From Azospirillum isscasi (GTDB lineage Bacteria; Pseudomonadota; Alphaproteobacteria; Azospirillales; Azospirillaceae), in the NCBI RefSeq assembly GCF_030849505.1, contig NZ_JAUJFI010000028.1, positions 1 to 43,968 on the forward strand: DNA of 43,968 bases, read 5' to 3'. Under the pieces are notes generated by a model. The model was given only the letters and a program-made list of their open reading frames with translations. It was not told the DNA's origin and ran no database searches. Shown in pieces: positions 15,660 to 24,313 of this stretch. The first letter of the stretch is position 1. Each line of letters starts with the position of its first letter. The position numbers and the translations under genes are program-made.

Positions 15660-16648
15660 TCACGGTCCACGCCCGGGTGGGCGGTCGCGTGGTCGAGCAA
15701 CCGCTCGCCCTCGGCGACCCGCTTCCGCCCAACACGGTGTGGATCGACCTTCTCCGCCCCGACGAGGCGGAGCGCGCCCATGTCGGCGCCGTCACCGGCT
15801 GCGACCTGCCGACGCGCGAGGAAATGAAGGAAATCGAGGCGTCGAGCCAGCTCTACACGGAGGGGGAAGCCGTCTACCTCACCTCCTCCGTGATCGCGCG
15901 GGCCGATACGCCCAACCCGGAGCAGGGCGAGATCACCTTCGTCCTGACCCCCCGGCACATGATCACGGTGCGCTTCACCGAACCGCGCTCCGTCGCCACC
16001 TTCGCCGCGCGCACCGGCCGCCAGCCGGAGCTGCTGGCCAGCGCGGAGGACGCGCTGCTGGGCATCCTGGACGCGGTGATCGACCGGGTGGCCGACGTGC
16101 TGGAGCTGATCGGCGCCCGCATCGACGGGCTGTCGTCGCGCATCTTCACCGACTCGCTGGACGCCAAGGGCTTCGGGCGGGCCGCCAAGAAGCCGGACGA
16201 GCTGCAGGACGTGCTGCGCGGCATCGGGCGGGCCGGCGACCTGACGCACAAGGTGCGCGACAGCCTCGCCGGGCTGGACCGGCTGGTCGCCTTCCTGTCC
16301 TCCGTCGCCGCCGGGCGGCTGACCAAGGAGCAGAAGGCCGCGCTGAAGACCCTGACGCGCGACCTGCGGTCCCTGAACGAGCATGCCGGCTTCCTGGCGC
16401 ACGAGGCGAATTTCCTGCTCGACGCCACGCTGGGCCTGATCAACATCGAGCAGAACGCGATCATCAAGATCTTCTCGGTCGTCTCGGTGGCGCTGATGCC
16501 GCCGACGCTGATCGCGTCCGCCTACGGCATGAACTTCCACAACATGCCCGAGCTGGACTGGGACTTCGGCTATCCCATGGCCATCGTGCTGATGGTGCTG
16601 TCCGCCGTGGTGCCGCTCTGGTACTTCCGCCGCCGCGGGTGGCTTTGA
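15656..16648 (+). CDS. CorA-family divalent cation transporter
   Basis: The 330-residue protein has the CorA plan: an alpha/beta cytoplasmic domain, a long stalk helix (residues ~130-270), then two C-terminal membrane helices. The pore signature is YGMNF, with [11 protein letters not shown] in the periplasmic loop. CorA and ZntB proteins form homopentamers that move Mg2+, Co2+ or Zn2+; which one applies here cannot be told from sequence. The start overlaps the folD stop as ATGA. The basic C-terminus (YFRRRGWL) is typical. Confidence 0.92.
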   Translation: MITVHARVGGRVVEQPLALGDPLPPNTVWIDLLRPDEAERAHVGAVTGCDLPTREEMKEIEASSQLYTEGEAVYLTSSVIARADTPNPEQGEITFVLTPRHMITVRFTEPRSVATFAARTGRQPELLASAEDALLGILDAVIDRVADVLELIGARIDGLSSRIFTDSLDAKGFGRAAKKPDELQDVLRGIGRAGDLTHKVRDSLAGLDRLVAFLSSVAAGRLTKEQKAALKTLTRDLRSLNEHAGFLAHEANFLLDATLGLINIEQNAIIKIFSVVSVALMPPTLIASAYGMNFHNMPELDWDFGYPMAIVLMVLSAVVPLWYFRRRGWL

Positions 16649-16671
16649 CAGCACGACGAAGGGAACCGCCG

Positions 16672-17499
16672 ATGATCGTCCTGTCCGATGCCGCGCTCGA
16701 CGCGCTTCTCGCCCAGGACGTTCCCTACGGCGACCTGACCACCGACACTCTGGGCATCGCCGCCGCCCCGGCGCGCATCCTCTTCAAGGCGCGCGGCGCC
16801 ATGGTGCTGGCCGGGACGGAGGAAGCCGCCCGCCTGATCGAAAAGGCCGGCGGGACGGTGACCTCCGTCCGGCCCAGCGGCACGGCGGTGGAGGCCGGAG
16901 CGCCCTTCCTGGAAGGCCACGGTCCGGCGGGCGCGCTGCACCGCGGCTGGAAGGTGGCGCAGACGCTGGTCGAATACGCCTCCGGCATCGCCACCCGCGC
17001 CCGCCGCATCGTCGAGGCCGCCCCCGGCGTGACCGTCGCCTGCACCCGCAAGAACTTTCCCGGCGCCAAGGAGCTGTCGGTCAAGGCGGTGCTGGCCGGC
17101 GGGGCGGTGATGCACCGGCTGGGCCTGTCGGAAACCATCCTGGTCTTCGCCGAACACCGCGCCTTCCTGTCCGGTCCGCCGGAGGCGTGGATCGCCGACC
17201 TGCGCCGCCGGGCGCCGGAAAAGAAGATCGTTGTGGAGGTCGATACGGTGGCGGACGCCATCGCCTTCGCCCGCGCCGGGGCCGACGTGCTGCAACTGGA
17301 GAAGCGCACGCCGGAGGAGGCCCGCGCGGTGGTCGAGGCGACGCGCGGCCTGCCGCGCCCGCCGGTGATCGCGGCGGCGGGCGGCGTGACGGAGGACAAC
17401 GCGGCGGCCTACGCCGCCGCCGGTTGCCCGCTGCTGGTCACCACCGCCCCCTTCTTCGGGCGCCCGGCGGACGTGAAGGTGGTTCTGGAACCGGCCTGA
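16672..17499 (+). CDS. modD: ModD, NadC-like molybdenum-locus protein
   Basis: The 275-residue protein is homologous to quinolinate phosphoribosyltransferase (NadC), but its motifs fit the ModD branch: DVPYGDLTTDTLGI at the N-terminus, EYASGIATRARRIV, CTRKNFPGAK and VLQLEKRTPEE. ModD is usually encoded beside molybdate ABC transporter genes; its reaction is not established. Here no mod genes are visible nearby, and it follows the corA-like gene by 23 bases, so it may belong to the same transcript. NadC remains an alternative but is less likely, since nadA and nadB are also absent. Confidence 0.82.
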   Translation: MIVLSDAALDALLAQDVPYGDLTTDTLGIAAAPARILFKARGAMVLAGTEEAARLIEKAGGTVTSVRPSGTAVEAGAPFLEGHGPAGALHRGWKVAQTLVEYASGIATRARRIVEAAPGVTVACTRKNFPGAKELSVKAVLAGGAVMHRLGLSETILVFAEHRAFLSGPPEAWIADLRRRAPEKKIVVEVDTVADAIAFARAGADVLQLEKRTPEEARAVVEATRGLPRPPVIAAAGGVTEDNAAAYAAAGCPLLVTTAPFFGRPADVKVVLEPA

Positions 17500-17515
17500 G
17501 GGCCAGGGTTCCAAC

Positions 17516-17538
17516 CCCTCTCCCGGGGCGGGAGAGGG
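17516..17538. terminator. Hairpin between convergent modD and phhB
   Basis: CCCTCTCCC and GGGAGAGGG form a perfect 9-bp stem around a 5-base loop. It lies in the gap between two converging genes and could end transcription from both sides, although it lacks a run of T. Similar CCCTCTCCC/GGGAGAGGG palindromes are common as dispersed intergenic repeats in GC-rich proteobacteria. Confidence 0.55.
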
Positions 17539-17557
17539 AATTTCGGCTTCCACGCCC

Positions 17558-17860
17558 TCAGCGGTCGTGGCGCGGGGCGATCTGGTCCACACGGTGGGCG
17601 AAATCGACGTCGGCCTGGGTCAGGCCGTCCGCGTTGCGGGTGCACAGGATGATCTCCACCCGGCCCATGTCGTTGAACCATTCCGGATGGTGGTCCACCC
17701 GCTCCGCCAGCAGGGCGACCTGGCTCATGAAGCCCCAGGCGGTGGGGAAGTCGGGGAAATGGTAGGTCTTGCGGATCGCGTCGCGCTCCAGCACCTCCGC
17801 CCAGCCGTGCAGCTCCTTCAGCGCGGTCTGCCGCTTGGCGCCCACCAGCTTGTCCGACAT
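17558..17860 (-). CDS. phhB: Pterin-4a-carbinolamine dehydratase
   Basis: The 100-residue protein dehydrates 4a-hydroxytetrahydrobiopterin, regenerating the cofactor used by phenylalanine hydroxylase. The active-site signature VDHHPEW is present in the middle, followed by the conserved VEIILCTRNADGLTQADVDFAHRVD. Length is typical. ATG 17860 has GAGAGGGGAAA upstream. No phenylalanine hydroxylase gene lies in the window, so the partner must be elsewhere or the protein has another role. Confidence 0.93.
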   Translation of the reverse strand: MSDKLVGAKRQTALKELHGWAEVLERDAIRKTYHFPDFPTAWGFMSQVALLAERVDHHPEWFNDMGRVEIILCTRNADGLTQADVDFAHRVDQIAPRHDR

Positions 17861-17967
17861 GGCTTTCCCCTCTCGATGGTTTGGCGGATCGGATCGTGTG
17901 TGATCAATCCTGCCTCCCGGTTTACCGCCGCTTGGCCTGGGCGGCAAGCGGCGCTACCTTCCCCCGT

Positions 17968-18381
17968 ATGATGCGCAAACCGGCACACACCCACAGTGTT
18001 CCCCCTTCCACGCCCGACCTTGAGCGGATGGCCGAGGACGCGCTGGAGACCATCCCGCGGGAGCTTCTGGCCCCCATCGGCAATCTGGCGATCCAGGTCG
18101 AGGACTTCCCCGACGAGGAGACCGAGCGCGAGATGGAGCTGGAAAGCCCCTTCGACCTGCTGGGCCTCTACCGGGGCGTCGACATGACGCGGCAGAGCGT
18201 CGCGGACCTGCGCAGCGGGCCGGACATGATCTTCCTCTACCGCCGCCCGATCCTGGATTACTGGTGCGAGACGGGCGAGGATCTGTTCGCCATCGTCCGC
18301 CACGTCCTGATACACGAGATCGGCCACCATTTCGGCCTGTCGGACGAGGACATGGAGCGCATCGAATCCATGGAGGGGTGA
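17968..18381 (+). CDS. Minimal zincin-like metallopeptidase family protein
   Basis: The 137-residue protein carries the zinc motif HEIGHHFGLSDEDM near its C-terminus, characteristic of the small metallopeptidase family (PF06262 type) common in alphaproteobacteria and actinobacteria. The N-terminal half has a conserved DLLGLYRGV segment, followed by IFLYRRPILDYW. It is a single-domain cytosolic protein with unknown substrate. Two adjacent ATG codons (17968, 17971) are possible starts. It converges with the glycosylase-family gene with one base between the stops. Confidence 0.88.
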   Translation: MMRKPAHTHSVPPSTPDLERMAEDALETIPRELLAPIGNLAIQVEDFPDEETEREMELESPFDLLGLYRGVDMTRQSVADLRSGPDMIFLYRRPILDYWCETGEDLFAIVRHVLIHEIGHHFGLSDEDMERIESMEG

Positions 18382-18382
18382 G

Positions 18383-18982
18383 TCACCCGTCCAGGGCCTC
18401 CGCCACGCGGCGGCGCAGCGCGGGCACCAGCTCCGCCTCGAACCAGGGGTTCTTCTTCAGCCAGGCGGTGTTGCGCCAGCTCGGGTGGGGCAGGGGCAGG
18501 AACTCCGGCAGACAGTCCCGCCACGCCGCCACCGTGTCGGTCATCGTCCGGCGGCGGCGGTCGCCCAGGTAATAGGCCTGCGCGTAGCTGCCGACCAGCA
18601 GGGTCAGCCGCACCCCGGTCAGGGCGGCGCGCAGCGGCGGGTGCCAGAGCGGGGCGCATTCCGGGCGCGGCGGGTAATCGCCGCCCTTCGGCGCGGTGCC
18701 GGGGTAGCAGAGCCCCATGGGCACGATGGCGATCCGGCTCTCGTCGTAGAAGGCCGCGCGGTCCATGGCCAGCCACTGGCGCAGCCGGTCGCCGGACGGG
18801 TCGTTCCAGGGAATGCCGGTGGCGTGCACCCGCGCGCCCGGCGCCTGCCCGACGATCAGCAGGCGGGCGGACGGGCTGCCGCGCAGCACCGGGCGGCAGC
18901 CGTGCGGCAGGGCCGCCGCGCACAGCCGGCAGGCGCGGGCTTGCTCGAACAGTGTCTTCAGATCGTCCGGATCGTCGCTCAA
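18383..18982 (-). CDS. Uracil-DNA glycosylase family protein
   Basis: The 199-residue protein has the GQAPG motif (LLIVGQAPGARVHATG) and a C-terminal PHPS motif (LPLPHPSWRN), features of the uracil-DNA glycosylase superfamily. A CxxC near the N-terminus (ARACRLCAAALPHGC) recalls the iron-sulfur cysteines of family 4 enzymes, though the full ligand set is not obvious. It probably removes or recognises damaged bases. I placed the start at TTG 18982, which overlaps the sirtuin stop (TTGA), because no ATG or GTG lies near the first conserved residues. Translation would then be coupled to the sirtuin gene. Confidence 0.8.
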   Translation of the reverse strand: MSDDPDDLKTLFEQARACRLCAAALPHGCRPVLRGSPSARLLIVGQAPGARVHATGIPWNDPSGDRLRQWLAMDRAAFYDESRIAIVPMGLCYPGTAPKGGDYPPRPECAPLWHPPLRAALTGVRLTLLVGSYAQAYYLGDRRRRTMTDTVAAWRDCLPEFLPLPHPSWRNTAWLKKNPWFEAELVPALRRRVAEALDG

Positions 18983-19728
18983 AGGCTCAGCAACTCGTCC
19001 ACGAAGGCCGGGACGACCTCGGTCGCCGGGCCGTTGACGCTTCCCGCGAACAGGCTGGCGCCGGCGGAGGGTTCCAGGTTCAGCTCCACCGTCAGGGCGC
19101 CGGCGTTGCGCGCTTCCGCCACGAAGCCGGCGGCGGGATAGACGTTGCCGGAGGTGCCGATGGACAGGAACAGGTCGCAGGCGCCCAGCGCCCGGTGGAT
19201 CCGCTCCATCTGGTAGGGCATCTCCCCGAACCACACCACGTCCGGGCGCATGCCGCCCTTGCGGATGCAGGACGGGCAGACGTCCTCCACCGACAGGTCG
19301 CCGGTCCAGCGCTCCACCTTGTGGCCGCAGTGGCCGCAGAAGACCGCCGTCAGCTCCCCGTGCATGTGGATCAGCGCCTGCGATCCGGCGCGCTCGTGCA
19401 GGTCGTCGATGTTCTGGGTGACCAGCAGAAACTCGCCCTTCCAGCGCCGTTCCAGCGCCGCCAGCGCGGCGTGGGCGGCGTTCGGCTGCACCGCGGGGTC
19501 GAGCAGGCCGCGCCGCCGGTCGTTGTAGAAGCGGTGGACCAGCGCCGGGTCGCGGGCGAAGCCCTCCGGCGTGGCGACGTCCTCCAGATCGACCTTGGCC
19601 CAGATGCCGTCGGCGCAGCGGAAGGTGTCCAGGCCGGATTCCTTGGAAATGCCGGCCCCGGTCAGGATGACGATGGAGTCCGTCGGCGTCAGGCGATTGG
19701 CCGGCTTCAGGTGGTTGGCGATAGTCAT
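18979..19728 (-). CDS. cobB: NAD-dependent protein deacylase (sirtuin)
   Basis: The 249-residue protein removes acyl groups from lysines using NAD+. Motifs run in order: GAGISKESG (residues 24-32), TQNIDDLHERAG (104-115), HMHGEL with catalytic His123, zinc cysteines at 131, 134, 151 and 154, and IGTSGNVYPAAGF. Tyr68 and Arg71 (FYNDR) match the YxxR pair that in class III sirtuins binds succinyl or malonyl lysine, so desuccinylation is plausible. ATG 19728 is the start closest to the Rossmann fold; an upstream in-frame start at 19821 would add an implausible leader. The 195 bases upstream are shared with the divergent polysaccharide genes. Confidence 0.93.
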   Translation of the reverse strand: MTIANHLKPANRLTPTDSIVILTGAGISKESGLDTFRCADGIWAKVDLEDVATPEGFARDPALVHRFYNDRRRGLLDPAVQPNAAHAALAALERRWKGEFLLVTQNIDDLHERAGSQALIHMHGELTAVFCGHCGHKVERWTGDLSVEDVCPSCIRKGGMRPDVVWFGEMPYQMERIHRALGACDLFLSIGTSGNVYPAAGFVAEARNAGALTVELNLEPSAGASLFAGSVNGPATEVVPAFVDELLSL

Positions 19729-19850
19729 GGCGCCCTGGCGGGTTCGGGAAACAGGAACGGGAGATGATCCGATAACAAAACCGGGATGCCCGAAGGACGT
19801 TGCTTCCGGTCCGGCGGTCATGACGGCAGGATCACGTCCGGAAGGTGGGT

Positions 19851-19923
19851 CGATAACAAAATTTTAGCAACTCAATGCTTTAAATGCCCAGTGCTTTTAA
19901 TTTTCTTAAGGGCATCCTCCGTC
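19851..19923 (+). promoter_or_regulatory. AT-rich control region upstream of the polysaccharide operon
   Basis: This stretch is strikingly AT-rich for the genome (runs such as AAAATTTTAG and CTTTTAATTTTCTTAAG) and lies directly before the HlyD-like gene, so it probably contains its promoter. An 11-base word CGATAACAAAA occurs at its left edge (19851-19861) and again at 19770-19780, a possible pair of regulator sites. I cannot assign exact -35 and -10 boxes. Confidence 0.5.
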
Positions 19924-21135
19924 ATGCGCAAACTCTTCAAGCTCGCCGCCGGCCTCGCGCTCACCGGGGTGGCCGGCTACATCGTCCTGACGGAAGGCGT
20001 CGCGGTCGTCAGTTCCGACGCGGTCGTCAACGCGCGCGTCGCCGTGGTGCGCGCTCCCATCGACGGCCAGCTTTCGCTGCAACCGCGCGCCATCGGAGAG
20101 CGGGTGCAGCGGGGCCAGACGCTCGGCAGCCTGACGGACGTCCGCGCCGACGACGCCCGCCTGTTCGACCTGGAGCGCGTGGCCGGCGCGCTGGACACCG
20201 ACATCGTGCGCATCCAGGCGCAGGTCGCCAGCACCACGGCGAGCGCCGCCGCGCTGCGCGAACGCACCGAGGCGTACCGCGACGGGCGGATCCGCCAGTT
20301 GAAGGCCCGCATCGACGAACAGCAGGCCCTGCTCTCCAGCGCCAGGGCGCAGTCGGTCGAATCCACCGCCGCCCTGAAACGCGCGGAGGAGCTGAGGAAC
20401 AACGGGGTCCAGTCGGTGGCGATGCTGGACAAGGCCCAGGCCGCGCACGAGGTGAACAGCCTGAACATCCGCGCCGCGACGGCCCGCCTCGACATCCTGC
20501 GCACCGAGCTGGAAGCGGCCACCAACGGAACCTTCCTCGGCGACTCCTACAACGACACGCCCTATTCCAGCCAGCGCGCCCAGGAGCTGGACCTGCGTCT
20601 GGCCGAGCTTTCCGCCGACCTTCAGGAGCGCACCCAGCGCCTGACGAAGATCCGGGAGCAGATCGCGCTCGAACGCCAGCGGGTGGCCAAGCTGCGCGAC
20701 GCCTTCCTGACCTCCCCGGTGGACGGGCTGGTGTGGGAGGCGCCGCTCGGCAACGACGAATACGCGCGCAAGGGGCAGGACCTCCTGCGGTTGCTCGACT
20801 GCTCCACCGTCATGGTCACGGCCAGCGTCGCGGAAAGCGACTACAACCGCCTGAAGGTGGGCGACCCCGCGCAGTTCCGGCTGTCCGGCACCAACCGGGT
20901 GTTCAGCGGGCAGGTGCTCCGTCTGGCCGGTTCCGGCGCCGCGACCGTCTACAACAACCTCGCCATCGCGCCGGGTGCGGAGCATCTGAAGCGCTTCGAC
21001 GTGGCGCTGGCGATCCCGGACCTGCTGAAGGATGCGGAGGCCGGCTGCGCCGTCGGACGGACGGGCAAGGTGGTCTTCTCCGGCTCGCCGCGCGAGCTGC
21101 TGCGCACCGCCGGCTCCTGGCTGGGGCTGTCCTGA
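19924..21135 (+). CDS. HlyD-family membrane-fusion-like protein of a polysaccharide synthase pair
   Basis: The 403-residue protein has an N-terminal membrane anchor (LAAGLALTGVAGYIVLTE), a first biotinyl-lipoyl-like half (VVRAPIDGQLSLQPRAIGERVQRGQ), a long alpha-helical coiled-coil hairpin (about residues 80-270) and a second lipoyl half plus beta-barrel (LTSPVDGLVWEAPL onward). It would sit in the inner membrane and extend into the periplasm. Its stop overlaps the ATG of the GT2 synthase by one base, so it likely guides the polymer made by that enzyme, as Alg44 does for alginate and BgsB is thought to do for mixed-linkage glucan. ATG 19924 (MRKLFKLAAG) follows a CATCCTCCG region with no strong ribosome site. 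Confidence 0.85.
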   Translation: MRKLFKLAAGLALTGVAGYIVLTEGVAVVSSDAVVNARVAVVRAPIDGQLSLQPRAIGERVQRGQTLGSLTDVRADDARLFDLERVAGALDTDIVRIQAQVASTTASAAALRERTEAYRDGRIRQLKARIDEQQALLSSARAQSVESTAALKRAEELRNNGVQSVAMLDKAQAAHEVNSLNIRAATARLDILRTELEAATNGTFLGDSYNDTPYSSQRAQELDLRLAELSADLQERTQRLTKIREQIALERQRVAKLRDAFLTSPVDGLVWEAPLGNDEYARKGQDLLRLLDCSTVMVTASVAESDYNRLKVGDPAQFRLSGTNRVFSGQVLRLAGSGAATVYNNLAIAPGAEHLKRFDVALAIPDLLKDAEAGCAVGRTGKVVFSGSPRELLRTAGSWLGLS

Positions 21136-23114
21136 TGGTGCTCTCGCCTTTCGAGGCGAGCTTCGCGCCGGCCCTCCTGGTCTGCGGCGCGGCGCTCGCG
21201 GTCCTGCCCTTCTGCCGCCCGGACGACAGCCGGGTGCGGGTCGTGCTGTTCGGTCTCTGCATCCTGCTGGGCTGGCGCTACGTCGCCTGGCGCTTCGCCG
21301 AGTCGATCCCGCCCCTGGCCTTCAGCGTCGAGGCGATCGGCGCCTGGGCGTTCGCCCTGCTGGAGGCGGCGACCACGGTCAGCTCGACGCTGGCCTTCAT
21401 CCTGCTCTCCCGCGTCAAGAACCGCAGCGGCGAGGCCGACGCGCACGCCGGCTGGTGGCAGCCGGGAGAGCCGCCGCAGGTGGATGTGCTGATCGCCACC
21501 TACAACGAGGACGAGACGATCCTGGCCCGCACCATCGCCGGCGCGATGGGCATCGAGCATCCGCGCCTGCGGGTGTGGGTGCTGGACGACGGCAAGCGGG
21601 ACTGGCTGCGGGATCTGTGCGCGCGCAAGGGCTGCCATTATCTGGAGCGGCCGGACAACAGCCACGCCAAGGCGGGCAACATCAACCACGCGCTGAAGCA
21701 TCTGGCGACGCTGCCCCGGCCGCCGGACTTCGTGGTCGTGCTCGACGCCGACTTCGTGCCGCACGCCAACTTCGTCACCCGCGCCCTGGCGCTGTTCCAC
21801 GACCCGTCGGTCGGTCTGGTGCAGACGCCGCAGCATTTCTTCAACCCCGATCCGATCCAGTCGAACCTGCGGATCGGGCGAGCCTACCCGGACGAGCAGC
21901 GCTTCTTCTTCGACCATCTGCTGGCGTCCCGCGACGCCTGGGGCATCGCCTTCTGCTGCGGCACCTCCTCGATGATGCGCTGGGAGGGGCTTCAGGCCAT
22001 CGGCGGGTTCCCGACGGACAGCGTGACGGAGGATTTCCTCGTCACCATCCGCCTGAAGGAGCGCGGCTGGCGGACCGTGTACCTCAACGAACGGCTGAGC
22101 GACGGTCTGGCGCCGGAAGGGCTGAAGGAATACATCACCCAGCGCGGGCGCTGGTGCCTCGGCATGATCCAGATCTTCCGCGGCCCGACCGGCCCCTTTT
22201 CGAAGCACAACCTCAGTTTGATCGACCGGATCGGCCTGATCGATTCCTTTCTCTATTGGGCGGTCACCTTCCCGTTCCGCTTCGCCTGCTTCTTCGCGCC
22301 GATTCTCTACTGGTGGTTCGGGATCAGCATCGTGAACGCCACGGCGCCGGAGATCATCGCCTATTTCCTGCCCTATTTCATCGCGGCGATGGTCGCCCTG
22401 AACTGGACCACCCGCGGCCAGATCATCCCGCTGCTGCACGACGTCAGCCAGATGCTGACGATGTTCGAGATCGTTCAAGCGGTGGCGGTCGGCCTCGTCA
22501 AGCCGAAGGGGCACAAGTTCAAGGTCACGGCCAAGGGCGGGCAGCGCGACCGGGTGACCGTCCAATGGGGCATCATGCGCCGCTTCGGCCTTCTGGCCGC
22601 GGCGACCGCCGGGGGCATGATCTATGCCGGTCTGGCCGACTACGCCCCCCAGGGCGGTGCCGGCGACGGCAAGATCATCGTCCTGTTCTGGAGCTTCTAC
22701 AATCTGGCGGCTCTGGCCCTGGCGATGGCGGTCTGCGTGGAACTGCCCCGCTACCGGCAGGACGAGCGCTTCTGGACCGACGAGCAGGCCGACATCGAGG
22801 TCATCGGCCGGGAGTCCGCCGGCCGGACGCGCCGCCTGCGGGTCCTGGACATCTCGCTCGGCGGGCTGCGGGTGTGGGGCGCGCTCGACGCCGCGCCGGG
22901 CTCCCCGCTCCTCGTCCACATCGAGGGGGTCGGCCCGGTGCTGGCCACGCTGGTCGGGCAGGAGGAGGGCGCTCTCACCCTGCGCTTCGCCGAGGATGCG
23001 GAGGTGCGCGACCGCATGATCCGCAAGCTCTATTCCGGACGCTACAGCGGTGCCGCCCCGTCGATCAGCCTGGAGAAGATCCTCACGGGGCTGCGGGCTC
23101 GCGCGACGCGCTGA
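21135..23114 (+). CDS. Cellulose-synthase-like GT2 glycosyltransferase with PilZ domain
   Basis: The 659-residue inner-membrane enzyme follows the BcsA plan. N-terminal membrane helices (residues ~8-90) are followed by a GT-A domain with DDG 151-153, DAD 204-206, TED 298-300 and QRGRW 336-340, then more membrane helices. A gating-loop motif FKVTAKG lies at 462-468. The C-terminal PilZ domain has RQDER 541-545 and DISLGG 572-577, the RxxxR and DxSxxG signature that binds c-di-GMP. It should polymerise and export a beta-glucan when c-di-GMP is high. No bcsB, bcsZ or bcsC is present; the partner is the HlyD-like protein, so the polymer may not be plain cellulose. Its 3' end overlaps the convergent receptor gene by 32 bases. 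Confidence 0.9.
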   Translation: MVLSPFEASFAPALLVCGAALAVLPFCRPDDSRVRVVLFGLCILLGWRYVAWRFAESIPPLAFSVEAIGAWAFALLEAATTVSSTLAFILLSRVKNRSGEADAHAGWWQPGEPPQVDVLIATYNEDETILARTIAGAMGIEHPRLRVWVLDDGKRDWLRDLCARKGCHYLERPDNSHAKAGNINHALKHLATLPRPPDFVVVLDADFVPHANFVTRALALFHDPSVGLVQTPQHFFNPDPIQSNLRIGRAYPDEQRFFFDHLLASRDAWGIAFCCGTSSMMRWEGLQAIGGFPTDSVTEDFLVTIRLKERGWRTVYLNERLSDGLAPEGLKEYITQRGRWCLGMIQIFRGPTGPFSKHNLSLIDRIGLIDSFLYWAVTFPFRFACFFAPILYWWFGISIVNATAPEIIAYFLPYFIAAMVALNWTTRGQIIPLLHDVSQMLTMFEIVQAVAVGLVKPKGHKFKVTAKGGQRDRVTVQWGIMRRFGLLAAATAGGMIYAGLADYAPQGGAGDGKIIVLFWSFYNLAALALAMAVCVELPRYRQDERFWTDEQADIEVIGRESAGRTRRLRVLDISLGGLRVWGALDAAPGSPLLVHIEGVGPVLATLVGQEEGALTLRFAEDAEVRDRMIRKLYSGRYSGAAPSISLEKILTGLRARATR

Positions 23115-24258
23115 CCGGCTTCTCGACTGTCGCCGCGGGTGTCCGCTGCGCGTCCAACGTCATGGAGAGCCGGACGAGGCTGGCCGACAGGCTTGTCGCC
23201 TCGGCGAAGGCCCGGGTGGGCGGCACCGGCGTGGCGAGGTCGCCCTGGCTGAGCCGCCGGGCGGCCCCGGCCAGCGCCTGCATCGGGCGCGACAGGCGCC
23301 CGGCCCACACCCAGCCGGCCATCAGGGCGGCGAGCGCCGCCGCGAGGCTCGCGAACAGGATGCGGTGCTGGAGCGCCGAGACGTCGGCCAGGGTGGCGTC
23401 GGCGTCGCGGCGGACCAGGACCACCCAGCCGAGCCCGCGATAGTCGCCCTCTCCGCGCGTGGGGGACACCGCGGTGAAGTAGGTCCGCCCATCCGGCCAG
23501 ACCTCCTGGACGCTCTTCGCCACGCCCTGCACGCCGGCGCGCACGCTGGCGAGTTCGAGTTTGCGGCCCTGCAAATCCTGGGGACCCATCAGCACCACCC
23601 CTTCGCGGCTCAGCACGAAGGCGTCCATGTCCGGCTTGCCGCCGCCGCTGCGCCCCAGCACGGACCCGGCGACCTCGTTGGCCCAGGACCAGCTGAGATG
23701 GGCGCCCAGCACGCCCAGCGGCACGCCGTCCTTGCGCACCAGGGGCATGGCGATGTCGACGAAGCGCAGCGGCTCGCCGTTGGGGTTGGGCGGCAGCGTC
23801 CGGGCCAGCAGGAGCGCTTCGTGCAGGTCCCCGGCGAAAGGCGCCTGCGTGCCGGCGCGGAACCAGGGGCGGGCCGACACGTCGGCGCCTTCGAGCAGCC
23901 GCTGCGAACTCGCCACCACCCGGCCATCGGTTTCCGCCGCGCCGATCCAGGCGTAGATCGGCACGTTGCGCTTCAGGGTTTCGAACTGGTCGCGCAGGTC
24001 GTCCGCACGGTCCAGCGAGCCCTGGGCGTTGATCATCGACGCGACCAGCGTCATGTCGCGCCAGCGCTCGTGCATGCCCACGTCCAGCATGCCGGCGATC
24101 TGGGCGCTGACGTCCAGCAGATGCTCGGTGGCTTCCGAGCGGACCCGCTCCCCGACATGGCCGCTCGCGTAGAGGCCGACCAGGGTGCTCGGCGCGAGGC
24201 ACAGACCAAGAAGCCCCAACCGGAGAATGGTTCCAAGGGATTTTGGCCGCCCCGTCAT
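23083..24258 (-). CDS. dCache-HAMP membrane receptor lacking an output domain
   Basis: The 391-residue protein has a first membrane helix (GTILRLGLLGLCLAPSTLVGL-like, residues ~8-28) and a long periplasmic double-Cache sensor (~30-300) with WIGAAETDGRVVASS and ARPWFRAG-type strands. A second membrane helix (ILFASLAAALAALMAGWVW) and a HAMP domain (RLSRPMQALAGAARRLSQGDL) follow, then only about 45 further residues. Normally this architecture continues into a GGDEF, kinase or chemoreceptor domain, and none is present. It lies 55 bases downstream of the tyrosine phosphatase gene on the same strand and faces the PilZ synthase. It may be a signalling partner or a truncated receptor. ATG 24258 is supported by the membrane helix that follows. 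Confidence 0.85.
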   Translation of the reverse strand: MTGRPKSLGTILRLGLLGLCLAPSTLVGLYASGHVGERVRSEATEHLLDVSAQIAGMLDVGMHERWRDMTLVASMINAQGSLDRADDLRDQFETLKRNVPIYAWIGAAETDGRVVASSQRLLEGADVSARPWFRAGTQAPFAGDLHEALLLARTLPPNPNGEPLRFVDIAMPLVRKDGVPLGVLGAHLSWSWANEVAGSVLGRSGGGKPDMDAFVLSREGVVLMGPQDLQGRKLELASVRAGVQGVAKSVQEVWPDGRTYFTAVSPTRGEGDYRGLGWVVLVRRDADATLADVSALQHRILFASLAAALAALMAGWVWAGRLSRPMQALAGAARRLSQGDLATPVPPTRAFAEATSLSASLVRLSMTLDAQRTPAATVEKPVSASREPAAP

Positions 24259-24313
24259 GGCCGGACCTCTCGTCGGCAGGAAATCTCTGCGTGCGAGTGT
24301 GGCCGGCAGACGT

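Noticed and set aside
20949..22919. A 656-codon open frame on the minus strand
   Set aside because: Antisense of the GT2 synthase, which has complete catalytic motifs on the plus strand.
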